In this document: positions 39,741-48,005 of the stretch, in pieces | How positions within the stretch are numbered: the stretch's first letter is position 1 | Layout of the letters: each line of letters starts with the position of its first letter | DNA from: an uncultured Chelatococcus sp. | GTDB lineage: Bacteria > Pseudomonadota > Alphaproteobacteria > Rhizobiales > Beijerinckiaceae | NCBI GenBank assembly: GCA_937863995.1 | Contig: CALMIK010000088.1 | Location: forward strand, 1-49,524 | Direction of reading: 5' to 3' | DNA: 49,524 nt | Position numbers and translations under genes: made by a program | The notes under the pieces: model-generated | Seen by the model: the letters and a program-made list of their open reading frames with translations, nothing else | The model's database searches: none | What the model was told of the DNA's origin: nothing

Positions 39741-39972
39741 TGTCGTCTGCCGTCGTTATGTTGATCGGCGTCGGGGCAGTTGTGTCCGGGCCGTCTGCGT
39801 TCTCCCGCAGGTGCCCGTCGATATGACGCTCCGCCTTGTCGCGCGCGCTGTCGCCCGCGCGCCGCTCGGACGCGGACAAGCCGAAGCTCAGGCGGTTTTG
39901 TGCCGCCTGAGCTTCCTTTTCCACGCGCGCCCGCGCCTTGCGGGCGCGACGCAGGTTGACGATGTCAGCCAT
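39733..39972 (-). CDS. DUF4169 family protein
   Basis: 79 residues. The start MADIVNLRRARKARARVEKE and the following ANR-like segment AAQNRLSFGLSASERR match DUF4169, a small basic alphaproteobacterial family of unknown function usually found next to fumC. The first half is a strongly basic helix; the C-terminal third is acidic and likely disordered. It begins 12 bases after the fumC stop and overlaps the ribbon-helix-helix gene. Confidence 0.83.
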   Translation of the reverse strand: MADIVNLRRARKARARVEKEAQAAQNRLSFGLSASERRAGDSARDKAERHIDGHLRENADGPDTTAPTPINITTADDND

Positions 39973-39984
39973 GCGATCCGGCCG

Positions 39985-41376
39985 TCAGTGCGGCGCCAGC
40001 ATGTCCTGCGGACGGACGATCTCGTCGAACTCCTCCGCCGTGACCTTGCCCGACTTTAGCGATTCCTCGCGCAGCGTGGTGCCGTTCTTGTGGGCCGACT
40101 TGGCGATGTCGGCAGCCGCGTCGTAGCCGATCTTGGGGGCAAGTGCCGTCACCAGCATCAGCGAGCGCTGCAGCAGCTCCGTGATGCGCTCCCGGTTCGG
40201 CTTGATGCCGACCACGCAGTTGTCGGTGAAGCTGACCGCGCCGTCCGCCAGCAGCCGCACCGACTGCAGGAACGCGTTGGCGATCACCGGCTTGAACACG
40301 TTGAGCTCGAGATGCCCCTGGCTGCCGGCGAACGCCACCGTCGTGCCGTTGCCCACGACCTGCGCCGTGAGCATGGTCACCGCTTCCGACTGGGTGGGGT
40401 TGACCTTGCCCGGCATGATCGACGAGCCCGGCTCGTTCTCGGGCAGCGACAGCTCGCCGAGGCCCGAGCGCGGGCCGGAGCCCAGCAGGCGGATGTCGTT
40501 GGCGATCTTGAAGAGCGCGGTCGCCACGCTCACCAGCGCGCCGTGAGCGAACACGACCGCGTCGTTGCTCGCCAGCGCCTCGAACTTGTTGGGCGCGGTG
40601 ACGAAGGGCTGGCCGGTGATCTCGGCGATCTTGGTCGCGAAACGCTCGGCGAATTCGGGATGGGCGTTGAGGCCGGTGCCGACCGCCGTGCCGCCCTGCG
40701 CGAGCGGGTAGAGCGACTTGAGGCTCGTCTTGACGTGGGCGATGCCGGTCGCGATCTGCGCCGCGTAGCCCGAAAACTCCTGGCCGAGCGTCACGGGCGT
40801 GGCGTCCTGCAGGTGCGTGCGGCCGATCTTGACGATGTCCGCGAACTCTTCCGCCTTGGCGATCAGCGCCTTGTGCAGGTGCTCGAGCGCGGGCAGCAGG
40901 CGGTTCGTGACGTCGAGCACGGCTGCGATGTGGATCGCGGTCGGGAACGTATCGTTGGAGGACTGGCCCCGGTTGACGTGGTCGTTGGGGTGCACGGGCG
41001 TCTTGGAGCCGAGCGGCGCGCCAAGGATCTCGTTGGCGCGATTGGCGATGACCTCGTTGGCGTTCATGTTCGACTGCGTGCCGGAACCGGTCTGCCACAC
41101 CGCGAGCGGGAAGTGGTCGTCGTACTTGCCCTCGATCACTTCCTGCGCGGCGGTGGCGACGGCCTCGGCCACCTTCGGATCGAGCACGCCGAGATCCTGA
41201 TTCACGAGCGCGGCCGCGCGCTTGACCAGCGCCAGCGCATGCACGAGCGGCAGCGGGATCTTTTCCGTGCCGATGCGGAAGTTCTCGAGCGAACGCTGCG
41301 ACTGCGCGCCCCAGTAACGGTCGGCGGCAACCTCGATGGGGCCAAAGGAATCGGTTTCGGTACGGGTCTGCGACAT
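39985..41376 (-). CDS. fumC: Fumarate hydratase, class II
   Basis: 463 residues. Hydrates fumarate to L-malate in the citric acid cycle; iron-free and oxygen-stable. Signature [15 protein letters not shown] (catalytic serine loop), [36 protein letters not shown], and [18 protein letters not shown] are all intact. ATG at 41376, [16 protein letters not shown]. It is the first gene of the fumC-DUF4169-RHH unit. The 365 bases upstream (41377-41741) contain no gene. Confidence 0.96.
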   Translation of the reverse strand: MSQTRTETDSFGPIEVAADRYWGAQSQRSLENFRIGTEKIPLPLVHALALVKRAAALVNQDLGVLDPKVAEAVATAAQEVIEGKYDDHFPLAVWQTGSGTQSNMNANEVIANRANEILGAPLGSKTPVHPNDHVNRGQSSNDTFPTAIHIAAVLDVTNRLLPALEHLHKALIAKAEEFADIVKIGRTHLQDATPVTLGQEFSGYAAQIATGIAHVKTSLKSLYPLAQGGTAVGTGLNAHPEFAERFATKIAEITGQPFVTAPNKFEALASNDAVVFAHGALVSVATALFKIANDIRLLGSGPRSGLGELSLPENEPGSSIMPGKVNPTQSEAVTMLTAQVVGNGTTVAFAGSQGHLELNVFKPVIANAFLQSVRLLADGAVSFTDNCVVGIKPNRERITELLQRSLMLVTALAPKIGYDAAADIAKSAHKNGTTLREESLKSGKVTAEEFDEIVRPQDMLAPH

Positions 41377-41741
41377 CAGGCGTTCCTCGCAAGGCTGTGG
41401 CGCGTTTCGCGAACGGCGGGCACCGCCTGCCTGCGTCGGCGCATCAGAACAACAGGCGCGCGTTCATACGCGCCATGCACGACATCTCTGGGCGCAAGCC
41501 CGCGCCGGCAGGCGCCCGCGAGGCTTGGCTCACACCGGGGCCGGAAAGCTGAAACCGGCCCATCGACGCAGTGGTATAGCCAAACAGCCCACGTTCCGCC
41601 AAGAGGCTTTGAGACAGCCACCCGGTTAACCCGCCGAATAAGGTGACAATCCGGCGTATTTGTCAGGGCACTTCGGCGCGTCATGAGAATCCTGCGCGCA
41701 CCACAGCTGCAACGAAGCGTCGTTGCAGCGATTTCGGCCGC
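41377..41741. other. Intergenic region between fumC and sspB, no gene seen
   Basis: 365 bases. The part near sspB holds a perfect hairpin (listed separately). The rest is GC-rich with no coding signature on either strand; short frames there are arginine-rich and have no ribosome-binding site. The fumC promoter must lie here but I cannot place it. Confidence 0.6.
41706..41729 (-). terminator. Hairpin downstream of sspB
   Basis: GCTGCAACGA (41706-41715) and TCGTTGCAGC (41720-41729) form a perfect ten-pair stem with a four-base loop, 12 bases beyond the sspB stop. No U-tract follows on the minus strand, as is frequent in GC-rich alphaproteobacteria, so the role as terminator is likely but not certain. 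Confidence 0.6.
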
Positions 41742-42440
41742 TCAGGTGTTCTTTTTGCGGAAAGCGTCGAGCTGCACCACCTGCGCGCCCGTGGAGCTGC
41801 CATCCGGCTCGCTGTCGTCGTGATCGTCGTCGCCATCAGCGGGAGAAGCGGATTCGCCATCGGCCGCGGAGGCCGCCTCAACGTCATTGCAGTCGGGCGT
41901 GCCATCCGATGCTTCGCCGTCATCCACGGAATCGGCGTCCGCCTGCGCCGCCTTGATGGGCGCGGGCTCGGGAGCGACCTCGAAGATGCGGCGCGGGAAC
42001 GTGCCCTGGGTGACTTCGCCGCCGGTGCGCGGGGTGTCATCGGTCTCGATGACTTCCTCGCCGTCGTCCTCGTCGTCGATCTCGACATCCGACTCGAAAC
42101 GCAGGCCGAAGTCGACCGAACGGTCGAAGAACCCTGTCAGCGCCTCGAACGGCACGACGAGCTTTTCAGGAATGCCCTTGAACGAGAGGCCGACCTCGAA
42201 CGCCTGCTCCGTGACCGTGAGGTCCCAGAACTGGTGCTGGAGAACGATGGTCATCTCGTCCGGGTATTCGGCGCGCATCCGGTTGGAGAGGCGCACGCCC
42301 GGATGCTGTGTGCGGAAGGTGATGTAGAAATGATGCTCGCCCGGCAAGCCATCGCGCACGACATCCGCCAGAACGCGGCGAACCACGCCGCGCAACGCGT
42401 CCTGAACGTGGAGATCGTAACGAATGAAATCCTTAGCCAT
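41742..42440 (-). CDS. sspB: ClpXP adaptor, alpha-type SspB
   Basis: 232 residues. The folded part (about 1-130; MAKDFIRYDLHVQDALRGVV, HHFYITFRTQHPGVRLSNRM, DEMTIVLQHQFWDLTV, EVGLSFKGIPEKLVVPFEAL) is the alphaproteobacterial SspB fold that delivers ssrA-tagged proteins to ClpXP. A long acidic linker follows, ending in STGAQVVQLDAFRKKNT, the ClpX-tethering tail type (VVxLDxFRKK). The tmRNA gene that makes the tag lies only about 850 bases away on the same strand, and its tag starts with AND, the part contacted by SspB. Confidence 0.93.
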   Translation of the reverse strand: MAKDFIRYDLHVQDALRGVVRRVLADVVRDGLPGEHHFYITFRTQHPGVRLSNRMRAEYPDEMTIVLQHQFWDLTVTEQAFEVGLSFKGIPEKLVVPFEALTGFFDRSVDFGLRFESDVEIDDEDDGEEVIETDDTPRTGGEVTQGTFPRRIFEVAPEPAPIKAAQADADSVDDGEASDGTPDCNDVEAASAADGESASPADGDDDHDDSEPDGSSTGAQVVQLDAFRKKNT

Positions 42441-42774
42441 AACCCGGCGCCCGACATATTCCTGAGCGCCCGTCCGCGAGCGCCCTCAGTGGTCTTGATG
42501 CCAGACTTGCGGGGCACAACGCAAGCCCCAACCGAGCATCCGGCCGCGCAATCTGCGGACATGCCAGCGAGAGCGCCGATTTTTGCCTGTGGGAGAACGC
42601 CGAAAGCATTTGATTTCGAGCGCGTTCATATCGAAATGCCACCCGGCATGACCGCCGCAGCTTCGCCATATTGTGGGACGAAAGTCGACCGTCGGTGTCG
42701 CGGAGATATGGCGCGGCTTTCTGTGATCTTATTCTTTTGGTTATCTGTGTTCAGATTGTTGTTGAGGATTTATC
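42441..42774. other. Divergent intergenic region between sspB and an unknown gene
   Basis: 334 bases with no convincing gene. The last 60 bases before 42775 are AT-rich for this genome (TTATTCTTTTGG, TTATCTGTG, TTCAGATTG), which suggests the promoter of the plus-strand gene, but no clear -35/-10 pair can be assigned. Confidence 0.5.
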
Positions 42775-43248
42775 GTGCTGGCTTCATTGCAGCCTAATGC
42801 CAATTACGCCTTTGCCGACATGGCGCCCGGAGAAAACGTTGTCGCAGGACGTTTCGATGACGAAAAGTCTGGCGGCGAGAAGCGCGCAGCGATGGCCGTT
42901 GCTGAGCTGCTGGTCCGTGTGCCTCCTCCGGGTGAGAATGCGGCGCACAAGGCCGACAAGGCGCGCGCCGTTTCCGTAACGCGCAAGGATGCGGCCACTG
43001 ACGCGTTCAACGTCCTCGTCCTGTCGCGTCAGGCGGAGGCGCTGAAGGTCATTATCAAGAGCTTCATGGACGATCCGGACGAGCGCCGCCGCGCTGCCGA
43101 CGAGGCGTTCCGGCGTGTCCGTTTCAGCGATGCGACCGAGCGTAAGCTCGAGGAAAAGCGGCAGAACGAGCGCCTGCTCGAAAATCGGCGCGTCGAGGGG
43201 CGCGCCATCGCCGCGCGTGGCCAGCGGGCGCGATCCGGCGCCGCCTGA
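42775..43248 (+). CDS. Hypothetical protein, 157 residues
   Basis: GTG start at 42775 with TGAGGA five bases upstream. The N-terminal half (NANYAFADMAPGENVVAG, EKRAAMAVAELLVRVPPPGE) is neutral; the middle has a helix DAFNVLVLSRQAEALKVIIKSFMDD; the C-terminal 55 residues are very charged (ERKLEEKRQNERLLENRRVEG) and likely helical or coiled coil. No signal peptide or membrane segment. I do not recognise the family. It is monocistronic, between sspB (divergent) and the tmRNA gene (convergent). A regulatory or structural small protein is possible; nothing proves it. Confidence 0.6.
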   Translation: MLASLQPNANYAFADMAPGENVVAGRFDDEKSGGEKRAAMAVAELLVRVPPPGENAAHKADKARAVSVTRKDAATDAFNVLVLSRQAEALKVIIKSFMDDPDERRRAADEAFRRVRFSDATERKLEEKRQNERLLENRRVEGRAIAARGQRARSGAA

Positions 43249-43287
43249 GAAAGACAGCCGCGAGCAATAGAGAATGGAATGAGGGAA

Positions 43288-43608
43288 AGTGGAGGCTTCT
43301 GTTGCCAGGTGCCTCCGAACCCCGCCCTACGGGGCTAACCGCAGGGGCTTTAATTGGCTACTTAGGCCGCATTACGCGGCGGCAGCAACCGAGCGAGAGT
43401 TGTCATTGGCAACTATCGATATGACCCGATAACGGCGGTATCATGCCGGACGAAAGCACACCTTTTACACCCTCGTCGATCCTGTTTCGCCCCCGCCGAA
43501 ACGCAGCTCAAAGGCTGCTGCGCTTGGGTGGAGGCGCCGGGTACCGCCCCCGGGTCCGAATGGTTTATTGCGATGACCGTTTATCGTCATAGCCGTCTTG
43601 CGACGGCA
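43288..43608 (-). ncRNA. ssrA: Transfer-messenger RNA, circularly permuted two-piece alphaproteobacterial type
   Basis: Read on the minus strand. The acceptor piece comes first (about 43608-43526): T-arm CCGGG-GGCGGTA-CCCGG, acceptor strand CGCCTCC (43536-43530), then A and CC. A hairpin-forming spacer (43525-43495) is removed in maturation. The coding piece starts at GGGGGCG (43494-43488), which pairs with CGCCTCC, followed by AAACAGGATCGACGAGG, the usual 5' tmRNA sequence. The tag frame at 43410-43375 encodes ANDNSRSVAAAA, then TAA (43374-43372). Downstream are H5 and pseudoknot sequences, to about 43288. TTATATTC at 43620-43613 is a fair -10. It rescues stalled ribosomes and tags the unfinished proteins for ClpXP. 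End positions are approximate. Confidence 0.88.
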
Positions 43609-43793
43609 AAGAGAATATAAGGCGGGTCGCGGAGAAAGAAAAGGGGGGCATGCACCCCGCCCGCGGCCGCGATGGCGCTGCGGGGCGGGCAGGGGCGAAA
43701 TGCCGCTTGGATATTGTCGCTGCGAGGCTATTTCATTCTCTGCCAGTGTGTAGAATACCGCGTAGAATCGCGACCAGCGGGGGGATTGTCCAC

Positions 43794-44588
43794 ATGCGCG
43801 CCTATCTCGATCTCGTTGATCGCATCTTGCGCGAAGGCACCCGCAAGGACGACCGCACCGGCACGGGCACGCTGTCTTTGTTCGGGGAGCAGCTTCGTTT
43901 CGATCTGGGCCAAGGCTTTCCGCTGCTGACGACGAAGCGGGTGCACCTGAAATCGGTGCTGCACGAGCTGTTGTGGTTCCTGCGCGGCGACACCAACATT
44001 GCCTACCTCAAGCAGAACGGCGTCAGCATCTGGGACGAGTGGGCCGACGCGAACGGTGATCTCGGCCCCGTCTATGGCAAGCAGTGGCGCGCGTTCGAGG
44101 GCGCGGGCGGCGAGACGGTGGACCAGATCGCGTGGGTGGTCGAGGAAATCCGCCGCAACCCCGATTCGCGCCGCCTCGTGGTCAGCGCCTGGAACCCCGT
44201 CGACATCCCGAAGATGGCGCTGGCGCCGTGCCATTGCCTGTTCCAGTTTTACGTCGCGAACGGCAAGCTCTCGTGCCAGCTCTACCAGCGCTCGGCAGAC
44301 GTGTTTCTCGGCGTGCCGTTCAATATCGCCAGCTATGCCCTGCTGACCGAGCTCATCGCCCATGTCACCGGGTTGGAGGCTGGCGAATTCGTCATCACCT
44401 TCGGCGACGTGCATCTCTACCTTAACCATGTCGAGCAGGCGCGCGAGCAGCTTTCTAGGACGCCGAGGCCGTTGCCGCGCCTCGTGCTGAGCGATTACCT
44501 GACCGACATCTTCCAGGCGAAGGCGGACGACATCGTCGTCGAGGGCTACGACCCGCATCCCTCCATCAAGGCGCCGGTGGCGGTGTGA
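43794..44588 (+). CDS. thyA: Thymidylate synthase (ThyA)
   Basis: 264 residues, exactly the compact form. Methylates dUMP to dTMP using methylene-tetrahydrofolate, producing dihydrofolate. The nucleophile is Cys146 in [12 protein letters not shown], the same number as in E. coli. Other signatures: [38 protein letters not shown], and [20 protein letters not shown]. The ATG at 43794 starts [12 protein letters not shown], with GGGGG upstream; the open frame further 5' is not family-like. Its stop overlaps the folA start. Confidence 0.96.
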   Translation: MRAYLDLVDRILREGTRKDDRTGTGTLSLFGEQLRFDLGQGFPLLTTKRVHLKSVLHELLWFLRGDTNIAYLKQNGVSIWDEWADANGDLGPVYGKQWRAFEGAGGETVDQIAWVVEEIRRNPDSRRLVVSAWNPVDIPKMALAPCHCLFQFYVANGKLSCQLYQRSADVFLGVPFNIASYALLTELIAHVTGLEAGEFVITFGDVHLYLNHVEQAREQLSRTPRPLPRLVLSDYLTDIFQAKADDIVVEGYDPHPSIKAPVAV

Positions 44589-45196
44589 TGGCCGTGACGC
44601 AACAGGTGGCGGGGCATGCGGTTCCCACGCCCGGCGCTTCCGGCCGGCCGCTGGTACTCGTGGCTGCGGTGGCGCGCAACGGCGTCATCGGTGTCGACAA
44701 CGCGCTGCCGTGGCGGCTCGGCAGCGATCTGAAGCGCTTCCGCGCCATTACCAGCGGCAATCCGGTGCTCATGGGGCGCAAGACGTTCGAATCCCTCCCG
44801 CCCGCCGTTCCCGGAAAGGGCGGGCGGCTTCCCGGCCGGCCGCTGGTGGTGCTGGCGCGCTCGCCGTTCCCGATTCTGCCCGAGGACGGGGAGGTGGCGC
44901 ACGCCGACACGCTTGCGGCGGCCATCGCCATCGCGAATGCGCTCGCAGTGCGGGACGGGTCGCAGGCGATCGCGGTCATCGGCGGCGGCGACATCTTCGT
45001 CCAGACGCTGCCGCTGGCGTCGCGGCTGCACATCACCTGGGTGGAGGCCGAGCCCGAGGGCGACGTGGTTTTCCCTGCTTTCGACACCGCCGTGTTCCGC
45101 GAAACCCGCCGCGAGGAGCACGCACCCGGCCCGCGTGACGATCACGCATTCGTGTATGTTGACTATGAGCGGCAAATACCTGTCCCCGTGGCATGA
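44588..45196 (+). CDS. folA: Dihydrofolate reductase
   Basis: 202 residues. Reduces the dihydrofolate made by ThyA back to tetrahydrofolate. The core starts at LVLVAAVARNGVIGVDNALPW (about residue 23), with the folate-binding Trp and Asn-Ala-Leu-Pro, GRKTFESLP, and the NADPH loop VIGGGDIFVQ. The start ATG overlaps the thyA stop (A of TGA), leaving an extra N-terminal 22 residues before the core; coupling supports this start, although a shorter one cannot be excluded. The insert between GRKTFESLPPAV and RPLVVLAR (PGKGGRLPG) makes it longer than the E. coli enzyme. Confidence 0.93.
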   Translation: MAVTQQVAGHAVPTPGASGRPLVLVAAVARNGVIGVDNALPWRLGSDLKRFRAITSGNPVLMGRKTFESLPPAVPGKGGRLPGRPLVVLARSPFPILPEDGEVAHADTLAAAIAIANALAVRDGSQAIAVIGGGDIFVQTLPLASRLHITWVEAEPEGDVVFPAFDTAVFRETRREEHAPGPRDDHAFVYVDYERQIPVPVA

Positions 45197-45274
45197 AAAG
45201 GCGCCGTGGAGCTTGACTGGGGCGCTGTCGCCTCCCAATTTGCGGACGTGGCGCGCGCGCCGCAGCACAGGCAA

Positions 45275-45322
45275 GAGCGCTTTCCGGACGGATGATGTCA
45301 TCCGATCGGTCAGAATCCGCTC
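45275..45322. repeat. 48-bp imperfect palindrome upstream of hflK
   Basis: GAGCG at 45275-45279 and CGCTC at 45318-45322 bracket a central perfect repeat CGGATGA-TG-TCATCCG (45289-45304). It lies 127-174 bases upstream of hflK in the 252-base gap (45197-45448) that otherwise has no gene. Forms of this kind occur as dispersed palindromes in rhizobial genomes; no second copy is present in this window. An operator is the alternative. Confidence 0.4.
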
Positions 45323-45448
45323 CAAAAAGGGAATCGCGGCTTGAACCCCGATCCGGTCACATCGGTTTCCATGCAGGAGTGGAATTCAAGCCGGCGTGGA
45401 ATTGAAGAGCTTCGGAACGAGACCTCAAGACAAGGGAATGGCTGACTT

Positions 45449-46618
45449 ATGCCTTGGAGTAACCAGAGTGGCGGTCCGTGGGGCCAGAAACCGCAGGGAC
45501 CGTGGGGCACGGGACCGCAAGGCGGAGGCAACGGGCAGCAGCCCGATCTCGAAGATATCTTGAGGCGTGGTCAGGACAAGCTGAAAGGCTTCATTCCCGG
45601 TGGCGGCGGCGGTTTTCGCGGTGTCGCGTTGATCGGCCTCGGCGCCGTTCTGCTCTGGCTCGCCACCGGCTTCTACACCGTGCGCCCCGACGAGGTCGGC
45701 CTCAACCTCGTCTTCGGCCGCTACGTTGGCAAGTCAGGCGAGGGCCTGCGCTACAACTTCCCCTATCCGGTGGGCTCGGTCATCAAGCCGCGCGTGACCA
45801 CGGTCAACACTGTCGAAGTGGGCCAGCGCACGGGCGACACGTCGGCGCGCATCTCCCAGCGCGAGGTGCCCGAGGAAAGCCTGATGCTGACCGGCGACGA
45901 GAACATCGTCGACATCAACTTCACCGTGCAGTGGCAGATCAGCCCGACCAATCCTGAAAACTACGTCTTCAACCTGAAGAACCCCGACGTCTCCATCAAG
46001 GCGGTGGCGGAAAGCGCCATGCGCGAGGAAGTCGGCCGCCGCAACATCCAGGCGGTTCTCACCACCGACCGCGGCCCGATCGAGGCGGAGGTGCGCAGGC
46101 TGATGCAGACGCAGCTCGACGAATACGGCGCGGGCGTCGAAATCCGCCAGGTCCAGTTGCAGAAGGTCGACCCGCCACAGCAGGTCATCGATGCGTTCCG
46201 TGATGTGCAGGCCGCGCGCCAGGATCAGGACCGCGTGCGCAACGAGGCCGAAACCTACGCGAGCCGCGTCGTTCCCGAGGCGCGCGGCGAGGCGTCGCGC
46301 ATCGTGCAGGCGGCGGAAGGCTATCGCGAGGGCGTGATCGCGGAGGCGCGCGGCGCGGCTTCCCGCTTCACGCAGGTGTACGAAACCTACAAGACCGCGC
46401 CGGCAGTGACGCGTGAGCGCATGCTCATCGAAACGCTCGAGAAGGTGTTCGGCAGTTCCGACAAGGTCATCCTTGAGCACGGCGGGCAGGGAGCGCTGCC
46501 GCTGCTGCCGCTCGGATCGCTGCAGGGCAGCGTTCTTCCGGCAGGGCCCGCGCCGCGCGCGCCGGCCGCGCCGGCCCCGGCTCCGGGCACAGTCATTCAG
46601 CAGGGAGCAGGCCGATGA
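45449..46618 (+). CDS. hflK: FtsH protease modulator HflK
   Basis: 389 residues. A Gly/Gln/Pro-rich cytoplasmic N-terminus, one membrane segment (about 55-72; FRGVALIGLGAVLLWLATGF), then an SPFH/band-7 domain with TVRPDEVGLNLVFGRYVGKS and DENIVDINFTVQWQI, a long charged helix (VQAARQDQDRVRNEAETYAS), and a Pro/Ala tail. With HflC it forms a large inner-membrane assembly around FtsH. The stop overlaps the hflC start (ATGA). Confidence 0.94.
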   Translation: MPWSNQSGGPWGQKPQGPWGTGPQGGGNGQQPDLEDILRRGQDKLKGFIPGGGGGFRGVALIGLGAVLLWLATGFYTVRPDEVGLNLVFGRYVGKSGEGLRYNFPYPVGSVIKPRVTTVNTVEVGQRTGDTSARISQREVPEESLMLTGDENIVDINFTVQWQISPTNPENYVFNLKNPDVSIKAVAESAMREEVGRRNIQAVLTTDRGPIEAEVRRLMQTQLDEYGAGVEIRQVQLQKVDPPQQVIDAFRDVQAARQDQDRVRNEAETYASRVVPEARGEASRIVQAAEGYREGVIAEARGAASRFTQVYETYKTAPAVTRERMLIETLEKVFGSSDKVILEHGGQGALPLLPLGSLQGSVLPAGPAPRAPAAPAPAPGTVIQQGAGR

Positions 46619-47514
46619 ACGCCCAGACCTTGAAAGTTGCGGGCGTCATCGTCCTTGCCATTGTGGCCTTCGTTCTTTTCAGCGCCACGTTCATCGTCCA
46701 CCAGACGGAGCAGGCGCTCGTGCTGCGCTTCGGCGGTGTGCGTTCCGTCGCAACCCAGCCCGGCCTCTATTTCAAGCTGCCGCTGGTCGAGAACGTCGTC
46801 GACATCGACAACCGCGTGCTCGATCTCGACCTGCCGGAGCAGGAAGTCATCGCCGCCGACCAGAAGCGGCTCGTGGTCGATGCCTTCGCGCGCTACCGGG
46901 TGACGGACCCGGTGCGCTTCTACCAGGCTGTGAACAACATCGCCGGGGCCAATCTTCGCCTTGCCAACATCATCAACTCGACGGTGCGTTCGGTCGTTGC
47001 CGAGGCGTCATTCACCGATATCGTGCGCACCAACCGTTCCGGTCTGATGCACGACGTGCGCGAGGAAGTGAACCGGCAGGCGCAGGGCCTCGGTCTCACG
47101 GTGATCGACGTGCGCCTGCGCCGCGCCGACCTGCCGCAGCAGAACAGCGAGGCGGTGTTCCAGCGCATGCAGACGGAGCGCCAGCGCGAGGCGGCTGACA
47201 TCCGCGCCCAGGGTTCCCAACTGGCGCAGACCATCCGCGCCCGCGCCGACCGCGACGTCACCGTCATTCGTGCGGACGCGAACCAGCAGGCGCAGCAGGT
47301 ACGCGGTGAGGGCGACGCCCAGGTGAACACAGTCCTTGCCGAGGCCTATGGCCGCGATCCGGACTTCTTCGCCTTCTTCCGCTCACTGCAGGCCTATGGC
47401 GCGAGCCTTGGCGAAGGCACGCGGTGGGTGCTGTCTCCGGACAGTCATTTCTTCCGCTTCCTCGGCCAGTCGACGGGCGCGGCCACGCCGCCCGCCGCCA
47501 GCGCACAACAATAA
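46615..47514 (+). CDS. hflC: FtsH protease modulator HflC
   Basis: 299 residues. One N-terminal membrane segment (about 8-28), then the SPFH domain: HQTEQALVLRFGGVRS, DQKRLVVDAFARYRVTDP, and YGRDPDFFAFFRSLQAY near the C-terminus, which is the HflC signature. The start ATG overlaps the hflK stop. The pair controls FtsH action on membrane proteins. A strong stem-loop follows ten bases after the stop, so hflKC may be expressed more than the genes downstream. Confidence 0.95.
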   Translation: MNAQTLKVAGVIVLAIVAFVLFSATFIVHQTEQALVLRFGGVRSVATQPGLYFKLPLVENVVDIDNRVLDLDLPEQEVIAADQKRLVVDAFARYRVTDPVRFYQAVNNIAGANLRLANIINSTVRSVVAEASFTDIVRTNRSGLMHDVREEVNRQAQGLGLTVIDVRLRRADLPQQNSEAVFQRMQTERQREAADIRAQGSQLAQTIRARADRDVTVIRADANQQAQQVRGEGDAQVNTVLAEAYGRDPDFFAFFRSLQAYGASLGEGTRWVLSPDSHFFRFLGQSTGAATPPAASAQQ

Positions 47515-47523
47515 AAAACGGCT

Positions 47524-47553
47524 GCGGCGGGCGCTGACGCAGGCGCCCGCCGC
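47524..47553. terminator. Strong stem-loop between hflC and the DUF2065 gene
   Basis: GCGGCGGGCGC (47524-47534) pairs without mismatch with GCGCCCGCCGC (47543-47553); loop of eight bases. It lies ten bases after the hflC stop. On the plus strand no T-run follows, whereas the A-run just before it (AATAAAAAACG) would give a U-run on the opposite strand. It may attenuate read-through or protect the hflKC transcript. Confidence 0.6.
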
Positions 47554-47742
47554 TCGTCCGGCAGGATTGGCTTCTCCTGCCGCTATCCGGCATGGTTTTC
47601 TCTTCCGTAATCCCTGTGGGTTTCGCAAGATGACCGGCCGGATTCGCGGCGGTTGGGCGGGTTCCAATGGGCGAATCGTCGCGGACGCTCTTGGCGGGCG
47701 AACGCGGAACGGGCCGATAAAACAGGGAGGGGTGTGCGTCGA

Positions 47743-47940
47743 ATGAGTGATTTCCTCGCTGCCTTCGGACTGCTGCTGGCGCTGGAGGGGCTATTTTTTG
47801 CTGCTTTTCCGGCCGCCGCGCGGCACCTCCTGTATGAGGCGTCCCAATCGCCGGCGGTGCGTATGCGGCGTGTCGGGCTCGTGGTGGCGGTGCTCGGCAT
47901 CGCTCTGCTTTGGACTATCAGAGGCAGCGGGCTATTGTAG
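47743..47940 (+). CDS. DUF2065 family small membrane protein
   Basis: 65 residues with two membrane helices (about 4-23 and 45-62). The segments SDFLAAFGLLLALEGLFFAA and RMRRVGLVVAVLGIALLW match DUF2065 (YjeT-like), a family usually encoded beside hflC. ATG at 47743, with GGGAGGGG about ten bases upstream, fixes the start well. Function unknown; the neighbours suggest a part in the HflKC/DegP envelope quality-control group. The degP start lies 66 bases after its stop. Confidence 0.87.
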   Translation: MSDFLAAFGLLLALEGLFFAAFPAAARHLLYEASQSPAVRMRRVGLVVAVLGIALLWTIRGSGLL

Positions 47941-48005
47941 CGGTTGCCGCCCTGGCCATGGCCGGCCCTCACGAGCCGGCGCGACGAACTGAAAAGAGAC
48001 GCGCG

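Noticed and set aside
41400..41684. Small minus-strand frame in the fumC-sspB gap
   Set aside because: Arginine-rich translation, no ribosome-binding site, no recognisable domain.
43288..43600. Plus-strand structured RNA or riboswitch ahead of thyA
   Set aside because: The conserved-looking hairpins read on the minus strand as a tmRNA with an intact tag and acceptor stem, which explains them fully.
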